DNA of 16,063 nt from an uncultured Bacteroidales bacterium (GCA_937891905.1 CALATT010000039.1:1-16063), one strand, 5' to 3'; positions 8,701 through 15,821 are shown, numbered from the stretch's first letter. Notes: a model not told the origin generated them from the sequence alone. Numbers and translations: made by a program.

Positions 8701-11700
8701 CTTTGCTATAACAAGTAAAGTCATTTTCCGACGAATATGGTGTATTAGTATCTGAATAAGTAAAAATCTGCTTCCAGTTTACATTGTCAAAAGAATGGGA
8801 TGCACGCGAGTTGAGATGAAAGAAAAATACATCACCTGCGGCTACATCGATATTTGTATATCTTTTAGTGTGTACTGAATAATCTGTAGCAGGTATTTTG
8901 ACAATATCAATGATACTCATACTGTCAGCAACGAGGCGATTCGCTATTGCAAGAGTATCAATAGATTGATTATGCTGAATTATACATTGTACCCCATCTG
9001 CTGTTCTTGATTGTTGGCGAGACCGAGTTCTATCCTCTATTAGATTTATAGTACTTGTTAAATTGACAATACCGTCACGAGGTGCAACCCATACTTTTAC
9101 AGCTTCTAAATTGGGTGCAATTGAGTTAAAATCGTCCTCTGGACAGATTGTCATTGACTGATATGCATAGAAAGTATTACCTCGCTTAAAGAATTGAGCG
9201 TTTGGGTATATTTGTTTAATCTGTTGTTGTTTTATAAATACAGAATCAATATTTTCATTTTGATAATAGCAATGTCTATGTAAACACGGAACGCATTCTT
9301 CCGGATTGTTAAAGCAAGTTGCAAAACATTCTTCACATATTGCATCCTCTGATAACAAAATATTAATTAAATCTGTAAAATCACCTGTTACATATGCTTG
9401 TGAATACAACTCCAACGCATCGTTAGGAAGCACTCCCTTACATTGAAATTCCTCTTTGCATTGATTGCAGTCCTCTATAACACCCATATCCATTGGATCA
9501 GCACCTTCAGGACAGCGCTCTGCACATTCCTCACAAATCTCGTTTCCATACATATCTACAGGTCCGCTATATTCTCTATTTGCCATGTAGTTATCATATA
9601 CACATTGATGACATTCCCATGGACTATTTATACAAATATCCCTACATTCTTCACAAATTGTTTCTTGACCTTTAAATATACACGCCGAATCTGCACACCG
9701 AATATATTCTTCACTATCAACTCCAAAGTTCAAATAATACTCCAAACATTTAGGACATATATCAACACACCCATTTTCTTCCATACATAATCGTTTTTGT
9801 TCTATACAATTAGGATCTCCATTACAATCATACCCATTACATTCATCGCACAGCAAACTAATATCACAATGCTGCACACAATCAAGACAAGGGAATAGAA
9901 AGCCTGTCTCATCATTATATAGATAGCGTCTACACATCTCTTCACAATCACCACACAGATATTCTGAGGAAATAGTGTCAGGAAGAATAATCGTAAATGA
10001 ATCCAACAGCATAGTATCAACATAACACTTACTATCTAATTCCACTGCTCCATCATAATAAAAGTATGATTGACAAGCATCTGGATTCGTGGGTATTTTG
10101 ACCATTTTACCATTATGCTGTAAAAAATCACCATATGTATTGATACGATTAAAATATACGGCACCATCGTCTATAAAGTCTGGCAAACCATCTGCATTGA
10201 CATCGGCAAAAAAACATTTAGTATAACTGTCAGTATAAGAAGCGCCACCACTAACAGAAATGATCGGGTCCAGTCCTGTCTGTAGGCCCCACGCATGTGT
10301 TTTACTCGTTTCTTTTGAGAGATTGGAGGATTTTATTCCGGTATTTTGTTCGTTATCAAAATAATGAATTCCCAAAGAATCTATCACTTGCCTACGAAAG
10401 AAGATACTATCATTTTTACAATAAACTTTATCTGCCAAAGCATCTCCATTTATGTCCAATAACTGAAATATATTTTTCCCTGTGGACTCTGAATAATCAT
10501 AGTTTCCTCCAACTGAAAAATTTGTATTCCATGGATTTGAACCAAATCCTACTGTTAATGTTCCACCCAAACTCCAATTATTATTTGTAGATACATTTAG
10601 ATAGTTCTTGTCATTTGATTGAATATCTTGGATTGTGTCTTCGTACTGAGAAAACATCTGATTCCAAGATTGTTTATAGTAGTCAAATTTTATCGTATCT
10701 AATACTATTAGATCATGGTCGTCACAATGACAAATTTTTACCTGATGACCTTGTAAATCGTAATTTTGATGGCTATTATATCTGCCTAAGTCTCTAGAAC
10801 GAATAATGTGTGTAAGATACGAATTTTTATTAATGTTTTGATATTGAAAACTATATCGCTGTTTATATATATATGTATCTTCACTATTTTCAACTTGCAA
10901 ATAACAAAGTTGTCGTTTGGTTTTTCGCAGAAATCCCAAACGCCCACTAATAGAAGGAAAATCGTTCCAAGTATAATGAAAATAGATTGTATATACTGGA
11001 GGCTCATCCATTTGAAAATTCGTTCCTTTATGCCAAGTGTATTGGATTTGCGTTAGATATATTTCTCTATCTACACTATCTACATCATAATAATAAGTCA
11101 TTCCATTCCCCGAGATGTCTTCAACTTCACCCAATGCCCAATATGCAATATTGTTTTGATCATCTCTTAATACATATGCGTTATTTACTGCATTATCAGA
11201 AGCACGCTTGCCATAATATTTAACTAACCCATCACTACTAATGACCTTCCACCAATAATTAGTCGGGTTAGTACCATATCTAATAACGACATCAGTATTT
11301 TCTATATCTCTTACGATAAATTTAACAAAGTCCATAGTACTATCTCTACGGATGTATTTATGTGATTGATATTGTAATAATAAATCATCATTATTAGTTT
11401 TTAATACTAACTGCTCATTATCCAAACAATACAATTCGGTTTCAAACTCCCTATCATATCGAGGTACTCCCCATCGTGTATCTATCGTAATGGCAGGAAG
11501 AGGTATATTCCAACCAACTCCCAATATACTATTACCTCCATTGCTATTGTATGACAAGTCTATATTAGGTTGTAATCCATTTCTTCCTTTTGGGATCTCT
11601 ATAGGATAGGTTAATGTGGCATTTCCATACGCATTAGCTTGAGGTTCCCCCAATATATGTATCTTAGAAAGCGGATTAGGATGCTCTATATCTGTCATTG

Positions 11701-12244
11701 TAGTTGGAACATATGCCTCAACTTCCGGCATTTCGGGAGTTTGGATTATTGCATTGATAAAATCTGTAAAGTGAGTGGTTTTTGAAATAATTAGATTTTT
11801 CTCCGTATCTACAGCAACTCGCTCTAATTTCACCCATTGCGACACTATTGTATCATAATAAAAGGTGTAGACATCTTTAGGCGTGTACCCTGTAGGTATG
11901 ACTGACTCCGAAAAAGGGACTTTCAATATAGCTGGTTTGTCAAAGTGTTCTCCACATGGTAACAAACGATATCCTTCCGACATGTCTCCTGTTACATTAC
12001 GCATATTGCTATGTAAAGGAGCTAAATCACACTTATGTAAAGCATATGCTGATAATGTAAAATCACTTTTGACACTATTAGAATCCGTAATAAGTTCAAG
12101 CCCCAAAAACTCAAAATGAATTGGGAGCCCCTTGATACACATTGTGTCTGCGTGCAAATTTGAGAAAGGAAATACATTTCTCTGATGTCCTGCACATAGA
12201 GAAATAGATAATGACAATAAAAAAACTATTGTGATTTTACGCAT
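2705..12244 (-). CDS. Giant SpvB/FG-GAP/Rhs polymorphic toxin, JAB C-terminus
   Basis: Encodes 3179 residues. Residues 1-18 are a Sec signal (LLSLSISLCAG). About 40-180 is an N-terminal beta domain with a GYTPKDVYTFYYD motif. From 203 comes an SpvB-type domain (NATLTYPIEIPKGRNGLQP, LGVGWNIPLP). Six FG-GAP/VCBS-like, calcium-loop-type motifs begin at D597, D681, D1500, D1594, D1697 and D1790. A Cys-rich insert fills 764-992, followed by a VWVAPRDG beta-sandwich-like region near 1050. TcB/Rhs-like sequence starts near 1821 and YD repeats fill about 2075-2880 (YTYDILGRL, YVYDKLGRM, YIYDDIGRV). The Rhs core runs from DHLGS (2881) to DPDGRD (2977-2982). The variable C-terminus (2983-3179) carries a JAB/JAMM motif and ends EIEVIGRKK. 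By family knowledge the YD repeats form a cocoon that holds the C-terminal toxin. The frame is intact. Exported by Sec; the route across the outer membrane is not visible, as there is no clear T9SS tail. Confidence 0.96.
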   Translation of the reverse strand: MRKITIVFLLSLSISLCAGHQRNVFPFSNLHADTMCIKGLPIHFEFLGLELITDSNSVKSDFTLSAYALHKCDLAPLHSNMRNVTGDMSEGYRLLPCGEHFDKPAILKVPFSESVIPTGYTPKDVYTFYYDTIVSQWVKLERVAVDTEKNLIISKTTHFTDFINAIIQTPEMPEVEAYVPTTMTDIEHPNPLSKIHILGEPQANAYGNATLTYPIEIPKGRNGLQPNIDLSYNSNGGNSILGVGWNIPLPAITIDTRWGVPRYDREFETELYCLDNEQLVLKTNNDDLLLQYQSHKYIRRDSTMDFVKFIVRDIENTDVVIRYGTNPTNYWWKVISSDGLVKYYGKRASDNAVNNAYVLRDDQNNIAYWALGEVEDISGNGMTYYYDVDSVDREIYLTQIQYTWHKGTNFQMDEPPVYTIYFHYTWNDFPSISGRLGFLRKTKRQLCYLQVENSEDTYIYKQRYSFQYQNINKNSYLTHIIRSRDLGRYNSHQNYDLQGHQVKICHCDDHDLIVLDTIKFDYYKQSWNQMFSQYEDTIQDIQSNDKNYLNVSTNNNWSLGGTLTVGFGSNPWNTNFSVGGNYDYSESTGKNIFQLLDINGDALADKVYCKNDSIFFRRQVIDSLGIHYFDNEQNTGIKSSNLSKETSKTHAWGLQTGLDPIISVSGGASYTDSYTKCFFADVNADGLPDFIDDGAVYFNRINTYGDFLQHNGKMVKIPTNPDACQSYFYYDGAVELDSKCYVDTMLLDSFTIILPDTISSEYLCGDCEEMCRRYLYNDETGFLFPCLDCVQHCDISLLCDECNGYDCNGDPNCIEQKRLCMEENGCVDICPKCLEYYLNFGVDSEEYIRCADSACIFKGQETICEECRDICINSPWECHQCVYDNYMANREYSGPVDMYGNEICEECAERCPEGADPMDMGVIEDCNQCKEEFQCKGVLPNDALELYSQAYVTGDFTDLINILLSEDAICEECFATCFNNPEECVPCLHRHCYYQNENIDSVFIKQQQIKQIYPNAQFFKRGNTFYAYQSMTICPEDDFNSIAPNLEAVKVWVAPRDGIVNLTSTINLIEDRTRSRQQSRTADGVQCIIQHNQSIDTLAIANRLVADSMSIIDIVKIPATDYSVHTKRYTNIDVAAGDVFFFHLNSRASHSFDNVNWKQIFTYSDTNTPYSSENDFTCYSKEVFQPDTTLGVIHVNFDINTNSTASCVLKVNANVQNTDNTITSNPIAEYVISSSTLPITDLSITNIQPNTTYSIVLQDNGELGKVQVKTKFTHVRPSETGSINDTIISYLAPQLDFIPEVHIGSTYYDLFGSLYKGWGQFAYNNISGSEIILLDSLYNTSTLQVQTMNQDTFTQTIREIDTTLLSDFTYIQTFFDDNNLYNPADNTSSWVEMKPDAKEWRWEAYGRIACNGRTLMSNTRDRKAAMNYFSDSYTETNYSDWEVTDNVVPVAPNAQTRITAINKKSSSKQWNVSWGVGMGPIGIGKSITQNTYNLCADYMDVNGDRFPDIIQETSIQYTQPWGGLGKAYNKGNSSLFETEQYSVGHSFSGTYPRVFNLPTNNPKNHKFATSASRTPSVNASGVVTSSATLRAFIDVNGDGLADKVYDTEDSIKIYLNIGYGFIYAGGFSTRRFTNFSVLGTSNSINTNNGVSFGFGFDGENILGRQTPNNQVSKYQVSLSLGTSASCSYNETTSHLIDIDANGHLDIVRKKDGNLIVYTIACDEYGRWEEVYNNNSVDTLIEHLQYSHTSNGALNLGVTGGFSIGVFKFCTGIHGTPISYSETVGDYDIIDMNGDGLPDLVRSDMNGIYVRYNQMGKQGLLKTVNNSTGNKIELSYRLSDPSIRQSNRHWVLDSVFNIDTATPLGGNVYAQHYIYTDPYYSPEERTSYGYGRVITEELDIISNNRYHVYRKNIRHYNNYDFAEHGKLIADSLLDAAGNLYKVYEITKQYVDKNGNHTDDVCNDTKVKVETEMHYTHYYEGTSEPITTAKQYKYDKYHNVIKYNNYGDIELSDDDFETTISYASATSGFNKTHNLVSLPQVVETRANGEIIRETRANYNSGKLISYTQINPNNSSENITTLYEYDICGLPSKIAGPVCQNGEQIVTEISYDIYSHSLPTTITNQFGSNQMQYLPLLQVPISKVDAAGQTISYTYDILGRLTSISAPNESLVGEKSIQYSYYPSNRNDSMSYIDIVTNMDGIDSTRQRLFYDSRGRLVQQMDRREDRWLITNSAFVDNFGRAIEMYMPEWWDYDPDISSYVQTSMTSIASMFYDIQDRLINKTWQDGTQQNWSYGIGNDAFGKRRLHQEIVDENGMLSHTFYAPQGWQTTHVMPDDAITKFVYDPLGQLISTTNPDGLSTTYVYDKLGRMIERFQPDAGLTRWSYDNAGNMISSATQRQIDDGVQTDYIYYLNRLTDVIYPMNPAYNVSYIYDDIGRVERRVDATGYESFTYDAMGNVASSERLIALPNEGQSYVFRTHYKYDSFGKIQSIIYPDQEIVTYDYRDGLLKSISGHHSQLNSNLYVSDILYNEYDQPIELYYGNGDYQVNNYDYARQWLVNKALHSGSGHHLQELWYYYDAVGNILQIEQGASSADGLGGAYSVHYGYDPQNRLILAAQSSDELPNYSFDYFYSPAGRMNRKIQDIGVEWYYGYKTNQDGQTYNHQIGTIYDGALGETALLSWNADGQLERISRPCYDEIRQHQWNEAGQMVLSVDNQFCGYYAYDAMGNRAYKLTGYTAMSQVNAGELHADLYFDHAVLYVNPYMTVTPRGYTKHYYNGHQHIASQIGTNSLLPRDIVTNEQEYTELAQNLLYSYVNTPYNENMNTMCEDYFVATDGNHADELQPQCMETWQLAEVSCNCDSDMLLHVFEDIIIEEPQIFYSHSDHLGSASWITDMTGTPVQYIHYMPYGEQLVYQTLTDYDERFKFTGKEHDDETGYDFFGARYHASALPSWLSVDPLADKYPGISPYAYCSWDPINKIDPDGRDEFEVNWNPEANKVTIKQIKNENYDQFHIVDADGDRIASSNKYDYRTITNLRSGKWGESNLSLFDVKGDDNAEDLFRFLGSNFTKEKGAPLEWSRVMVGTSNSGRNIIGTSMKKNATGVGHYIMFNGYTIRGVDHNHPNGTGPSNPDINNALFYNLKFPRAILRVYANGEYFPYNENTPKRPVIGVELKEIEVIGRKK
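2708..3298 (-). other. JAB/JAMM metalloprotease toxin domain of the Rhs protein
   Basis: This is the variable region after the Rhs core (residues 2983-3179). VDHNHPNGTG holds H3116 and H3118, followed by S3125 and D3128 in PSNPDIN. E3073 in LEWSRVMVG is placed as the upstream catalytic glutamate of the JAMM fold (E, HxHP, S, xx, D). The HNHP spelling is like that of RadC-type JAB proteins, and the context fits the Toxin-JAB families described in polymorphic toxins. The expected activity is zinc-dependent cleavage of a peptide or isopeptide bond; the substrate is unknown. A linker (2983 to about 3025, with VDADGD) separates it from the core. Confidence 0.85.
9269..9955 (-). other. Cysteine-rich repeat insert in the Rhs protein
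   Basis: Residues C764 to C992 contain 33 cysteines in 229 residues, whereas the rest of the protein has few. The recurring unit is CxxCxxxC followed after a variable gap by CxxC: CGDCEEMC with PCLDC, CEECRDIC with ECHQC, CEECAERC with DCNQC, and CEECFATC with ECVPC. A more irregular unit (CDECNGYDC to ICPKC) lies between the first two. The segment is also acidic. It interrupts the protein between the second and third FG-GAP motifs. Because the protein is exported, either disulphide-bonded repeats or metal-binding knuckles are possible. I do not recognise a family. Confidence 0.85.
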
Positions 12245-12257
12245 ATGCTAATTAGAT

Positions 12258-13541
12258 TTAAAGAATGATTATTTTAGTATAGCCTATTACTACATTATTA
12301 CATAATGCTTCTACATGATAAACCCCAGCTGGTAGATTATTTGAGGATATTCTAGCTGAACCGAACACAACTGGTGCATCACTCACAAGACGACCTGTGC
12401 TGTCATACATCTTGTAAAGATCTGGAGTTAGTATTCCTTGTGATGCAAATTCTATCCCACCTACATTCTGTAGATAGGATATCTGTACCACATCTCTGCC
12501 ATCTTGATTGTTATTCGTGGCTCGCTTCCTTTTTGTTTGAGAGTTACTTATTTCATTTGTCCAAAAAGTAAAATCTGCGGCATTTGAGTCCATCGTAAAA
12601 TATAACTTTCCAAACATATCTATACTATCTGGAAGAGTATTAGAAATAATTTGATTGTCATTATCTAATATGGCTAACACTATAGTGTCCGCATGTTGTA
12701 AAATTGTTGGATCAAAAGATAAGACAAAAGGAGGCTGGTTTGAACGAACACGCCATGAGCGATCCACTCTAAAGCCTCCATATTCATATGAGATCCACTC
12801 TAATGTCTTATCATTATCTCCACAAAGTGTATATCCACCCGAACTGATTGAATAATCATATAATGTTATTGGATTAGGACAAGCAGATTTACTCTCCGTT
12901 TGCAACAATGTGCTAATGGTGTCATATCCAATACCAATAACTCGGTGATAATACTTCTCTTCCGTTTTTGGATTCCATATAGTATCATACTCGCCTGTTA
13001 AATATGGTGCGTAATCCAATGTTATTCCATATTTTATTGCTAAATATGTCTGAATTGCCATCTTTTGTTTCTGCTTCATTGTCGAAGAAAAAAACAAATA
13101 CTCTGGTATCGTAATATTTGAAGGAACAGAGTCTAAGGCTCCAATATGAAGTGAATATTGTTTGTTTGTATCCGTTGCGCATCCTTGTTGGTAAACAAAT
13201 ACTTTCCACTGGGAGAAATCTAAATTTGTTTGCTTATGAATAAATCCTGAGTGTTTATTATAACTTCCATCTGTGAATACACCATACATCATAGAGTCGT
13301 TTTCATTGATGCTCCATAATAGTTGTGAAGAATCGGGAGAAAGTGATTTGACTACAGAAAACAACATATATCGTTCTACAGCAGGTATAGAATCATCGTA
13401 ACTCATCGTGATAGAAAGTGTATCGTTTGTTGCTCTCCAAACAACAGGAGACCAATCCGTTTGGGTTTGTGCTACACTTTCTATCACAATTAATAAGCTG
13501 AATAATATGAAAATTATTCGTATCTTGTTCATTTTTTCCAT
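12258..13541 (-). CDS. T9SS cargo protein with DUF8202-like domain
   Basis: Encodes 427 residues from the ATG at 13541; the in-frame ATG at 13532 is an equally plausible start. A signal peptide covers about residues 4-25 (IRIIFILFSLLIVIESVAQ). Residues 161-260 carry LAIKYGITLDY (167-177), a TIWN motif, YHRVIGIGYD (198-207) and LLQTESKS, which I associate with DUF8202-type regions in large Bacteroidetes surface proteins. Residues 354-427 form a T9SS type A sorting domain: a beta-sandwich pattern with YDSTGRLV, a LPAGVYHVEAL turn and a final GYTKIIIL strand. It is predicted to reach the cell surface by T9SS. It sits 13 nt before the Rhs gene and 19 nt after the small secreted gene, so it is probably co-expressed and may be a surface partner of the Rhs protein. 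That partnership is inference. Confidence 0.85.
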   Translation of the reverse strand: MEKMNKIRIIFILFSLLIVIESVAQTQTDWSPVVWRATNDTLSITMSYDDSIPAVERYMLFSVVKSLSPDSSQLLWSINENDSMMYGVFTDGSYNKHSGFIHKQTNLDFSQWKVFVYQQGCATDTNKQYSLHIGALDSVPSNITIPEYLFFSSTMKQKQKMAIQTYLAIKYGITLDYAPYLTGEYDTIWNPKTEEKYYHRVIGIGYDTISTLLQTESKSACPNPITLYDYSISSGGYTLCGDNDKTLEWISYEYGGFRVDRSWRVRSNQPPFVLSFDPTILQHADTIVLAILDNDNQIISNTLPDSIDMFGKLYFTMDSNAADFTFWTNEISNSQTKRKRATNNNQDGRDVVQISYLQNVGGIEFASQGILTPDLYKMYDSTGRLVSDAPVVFGSARISSNNLPAGVYHVEALCNNVVIGYTKIIIL

Positions 13542-13560
13542 ATTATTGATAGAGCGTCTA

Positions 13561-13956
13561 TTATTCTACAATAAATCGTCCGGTGAGTGCGCCGCCTGCA
13601 GTTTCAATACGGAGCACATACACGCCTGCGCTTGCCACTTGCTCTTGCAAGGTGTCAGTGAACGGTTGGTTCAATACCACATTGCCCGTGGAAGCATTTA
13701 CTACGGTTGCTTGAGCATATGGAATAGTTTCATCCTGCTTTTCAATGACTAATGAATTACCATTGATAGAAGCACGGAATCCATTTGGATGAGTAGGTGT
13801 ATCAGGATATAGGATAGGAGAATCCAACGGGTCTAATCCACCAATAGTTTCCATTTCCAATACTATAGATAACCTGATTTCCACTTCTTCTGCATGAAGG
13901 ATAGATGGTATTGTAAGAAGTGCACCCAATACCAAAGCGATTAATGGTTTTTTCAT
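13561..13956 (-). CDS. Small secreted DUF3244-like protein
   Basis: Encodes 131 residues from the ATG at 13956 (MKKPLIALVLGALLTIPSILHA, a signal peptide). The frame stays open upstream, but that extension runs through the promoter. After the signal comes EEVEIRLSIVLE, a proline- and aspartate-rich linker (DPLDSPILYPDTPTHPNG), and an Ig-like beta domain with TVVNASTGNVVL, SAGVYVLRIETAGG and a final GRFIVE strand. The pattern resembles DUF3244 and, weakly, a T9SS tail. It is the first gene of the operon, behind an 80-nt leader, and should be its most strongly expressed product. Its 3' half looks richer in GC than the toxin gene. A role as a marker, chaperone or surface partner cannot be decided from sequence. 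Confidence 0.8.
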   Translation of the reverse strand: MKKPLIALVLGALLTIPSILHAEEVEIRLSIVLEMETIGGLDPLDSPILYPDTPTHPNGFRASINGNSLVIEKQDETIPYAQATVVNASTGNVVLNQPFTDTLQEQVASAGVYVLRIETAGGALTGRFIVE

Positions 13957-13999
13957 AAGCCTATTAAAATTAATGGTTAATAAAATCGTTAGTATAAGA

Positions 14000-14015
14000 C
14001 GCATAAAAAAATGCG
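14000..14015 (-). promoter_or_regulatory. Small hairpin in the operon leader
   Basis: CGCAT (14000-14004) and ATGCG (14011-14015) form a perfect 5-bp stem with a 6-nt loop of one base type, inside the 80-nt untranslated leader between the predicted transcription start (near 14036) and the ATG at 13956. It could stabilise the mRNA or mean nothing. No known riboswitch or leader peptide is seen. Confidence 0.35.
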
Positions 14016-14042
14016 CCGCCAAAACATAATGATTTGACGGTG

Positions 14043-14074
14043 CAAAGGTACAGGTTTTGTTTGGATTAAGCAAA
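14043..14074 (-). promoter_or_regulatory. Promoter of the five-gene toxin operon
   Basis: On the minus strand: TTTG (14074-14071), a 20-nt spacer, then TACCTTTG (14050-14043), followed by CACCG. This is an exact match to the Bacteroidetes housekeeping consensus. The next four genes have gaps of 28 nt or less and no recognisable promoter, so one transcript of about 12.7 kb probably covers 13956 to 1311. The promoter lies about 90 nt beyond the stop of the regulator gene. Confidence 0.88.
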
Positions 14075-14163
14075 TTTTCTACATAGACAAATGAAATGAG
14101 TTAGAATATTGATTTACAGGTATTTACGAAATGTGCACAATAGACAACTTTAGTTATTGCATT

Positions 14164-15675
14164 CTAATTAACACACTCATTTTCAATGAGATACTTTCGC
14201 AATTCCTTGGCTGTAGTCCCAAGCTTCTTTGCTACACGCATTTTTAAAGTTCCAATGCTTAGAGGTGAGCGATACAATAACTCTGCCATCCGCTCATATT
14301 CACAATTTAATAATGTTAATACACATATGCGAACTTCTATCTCGTTTAATAAATATCTTTTTTGTAGTTTAGACACAAGAAAGTAAAATCGTCGATCCGC
14401 AATAGAACACATTTTTTTATAATTTTTCCATGCTAAAGTTTTTTGAATACTTTCATTAGTTCGCATTAAAGAGCATGTCTTATTAATATCTTCTTCTATA
14501 TGCTTTTGTGTACTCACATATTGCTCTTCCAAATCATTATGCTTTTTTTGAATAGAAGATGTTTCTTGTCGCAATTTCTCTATTTGCTGTACCAATAATC
14601 CTTGTTTTTTTCGCTTACGATGTATATATATAACAATACAAATTCCTGTAATAGTTAATGTTAAACCAATAGAATACAACCACCATAAATTAGGTTTTCT
14701 TGTCAAGTCCTGCTCTAATAATTGTACGGCACTGGTTAGTTTGCCTTTTCTATTTTCAATTAATTTCTGTATGTCTGCTCTGCCTGCCGCTATTTTTCTT
14801 ATCCCTTTAGTATTTTGTGACTCATCATCATTTGTTAAAATATATAATGCATTACATTGGTTATACAGGTCTGAAAAATTTTCAAGGAGTATATTTGCAT
14901 AATAGACGGCAGAATCTTTCTTTCCAAGAAGGGAATATGCTTGCGCGCGATTCATTAGAATAATCGGAGCATAATAGCCATGTTTAAACGCTAAAGAAGT
15001 ATAGTAAATAGTTGAATCATACTCTTGTACCTTTTTACAAGCAACAGCCTTTGTCTCTATTGTCTTTATATGAACATTTTTATCAAGACAATTCATACAT
15101 ATACTATCCAACAAAACCAAAGTCTCTTCTTTCTTTCCTTGTTCTGCTAACTCAAACGCCATATCGTTAAGACCGTAATAATAATTGATAGTATCACCAT
15201 TTTGCAAGAAATAATCAGCAGAGATGGCAAACATATCATAGGATAATTGGTACTCCCCAGCTAAGTGAGCCATATCCCCCATATTATTATAAATCCTACC
15301 TAATATACGATAATCGCGAGTGCGCGAGTGCGTGGCGTCGATAAACACTTTCATCGCTTCCACTTGGTTGTCCTTTGCGCGGAGCAGCCGCCCATAATGA
15401 TAGCACGCATGGGCGTAAGAGGAGTTTAACCCCAACCATCCTCTGAAAGGAAGGGGGATTTCCTTTAATGTCTCGTATGCTTGCGCTAAGGAGAGGCTGT
15501 CGTCATACTCATTCTGCGCATATAGATGTGCCTCACGCAGACTGTCTGCATGAGCAACAACTTCTTGCGCCTCGCGCACCGCGCGAGGGCTGCAACTGCT
15601 GAGTAATACAGCAAGAAGAAATATATGTAATGTTAGATGTTGGATGTTAGTAGGGAGTTTATTCTTCGCTGAAAT
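14164..15675 (-). CDS. Membrane TPR regulator with C-terminal HTH
   Basis: The frame is open from codon 15675 to the TAG at 14164, 503 residues. No ATG, GTG or TTG lies upstream of the GTG at 15579, but starting there would discard an obvious lipoprotein signal: LHIFLLAVLLSSC with lipobox Cys28, then SPRAVREAQ. I therefore place the start at the rare ATT at 15675 with low certainty. An alternative is a GTG start or a sequencing slip. Residues about 45-300 form TPR-like helices (SYAHACYHYGRLLRA, GRIYNNMGDMAHLAGEY, YYYGLNDMAFELAEQGKKEE). One membrane helix follows at about 329-348 (LYSIGLTLTITGICIVIYI), then HRKRKK, a coiled coil, and a LuxR-like HTH in the last 60 residues (LNEIEVRICVLTLLN, LSIGTLKMRVAKKL). 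TPRs should face the periplasm and the HTH the cytoplasm. It probably regulates the adjacent operon. Confidence 0.82.
   Translation of the reverse strand: MSAKNKLPTNIQHLTLHIFLLAVLLSSCSPRAVREAQEVVAHADSLREAHLYAQNEYDDSLSLAQAYETLKEIPLPFRGWLGLNSSYAHACYHYGRLLRAKDNQVEAMKVFIDATHSRTRDYRILGRIYNNMGDMAHLAGEYQLSYDMFAISADYFLQNGDTINYYYGLNDMAFELAEQGKKEETLVLLDSICMNCLDKNVHIKTIETKAVACKKVQEYDSTIYYTSLAFKHGYYAPIILMNRAQAYSLLGKKDSAVYYANILLENFSDLYNQCNALYILTNDDESQNTKGIRKIAAGRADIQKLIENRKGKLTSAVQLLEQDLTRKPNLWWLYSIGLTLTITGICIVIYIHRKRKKQGLLVQQIEKLRQETSSIQKKHNDLEEQYVSTQKHIEEDINKTCSLMRTNESIQKTLAWKNYKKMCSIADRRFYFLVSKLQKRYLLNEIEVRICVLTLLNCEYERMAELLYRSPLSIGTLKMRVAKKLGTTAKELRKYLIENECVN
15570..15588 (-). other. GC-rich perfect hairpin in the regulator's 5' coding region
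   Basis: CCTCGCGC (15570-15577) and GCGCGAGG (15581-15588) form a perfect 8-bp stem with a 3-nt loop, just downstream of the lipobox codon and overlapping the GTG at 15579. It is one of the most GC-rich spots in an AT-rich window. It would form a stable mRNA hairpin and would occlude the GTG, which argues against that codon being the true start. Confidence 0.6.
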
Positions 15676-15722
15676 GGACTAATACATTTCGATACGAATT
15701 GAAAAGTTTAAAATTTCGCCTG

Positions 15723-15754
15723 CAAAGGTAGTAAATTATTTTGAAAGTACCAAA
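15723..15754 (-). promoter_or_regulatory. Promoter of the TPR regulator gene
   Basis: On the minus strand: TTTG (15754-15751), a 20-nt spacer, then TACCTTTG (15730-15723) followed by CAGGCG. It matches the other two promoters in sequence and spacing. Transcription should begin near 15716, about 40 nt before the proposed ATT start at 15675, leaving room for the lipoprotein signal but not for a longer N-terminus. Confidence 0.85.
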
Positions 15755-15813
15755 TTTGTAAAGTGAATTTTGCAGAAAAATAGCAAAACGACGAAAAAAC
15801 AAACGAAATAACA

Positions 15814-15821
15814 TAACTTTG
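15814..15821 (+). promoter_or_regulatory. Possible -7 element of the divergent gene
   Basis: TAACTTTG matches the -7 consensus TAnnTTTG and lies about 40 nt before the ATG at 15862. No TTTG is found at the expected -33 distance; the nearest is some 41 nt upstream, so this is a weaker promoter than the three on the minus strand or one needing an activator. Confidence 0.5.

Noticed and set aside
9269..9955. Cys-rich region as a frameshift artefact
   Set aside because: The frame is continuous on both sides into recognisable Rhs-family sequence, and the regular CEEC units would not arise from random out-of-frame reading.
13957..14073. 39-residue extension of the small secreted protein
   Set aside because: It runs through the -7 element and leader of the operon; the signal peptide begins at the ATG at 13956.
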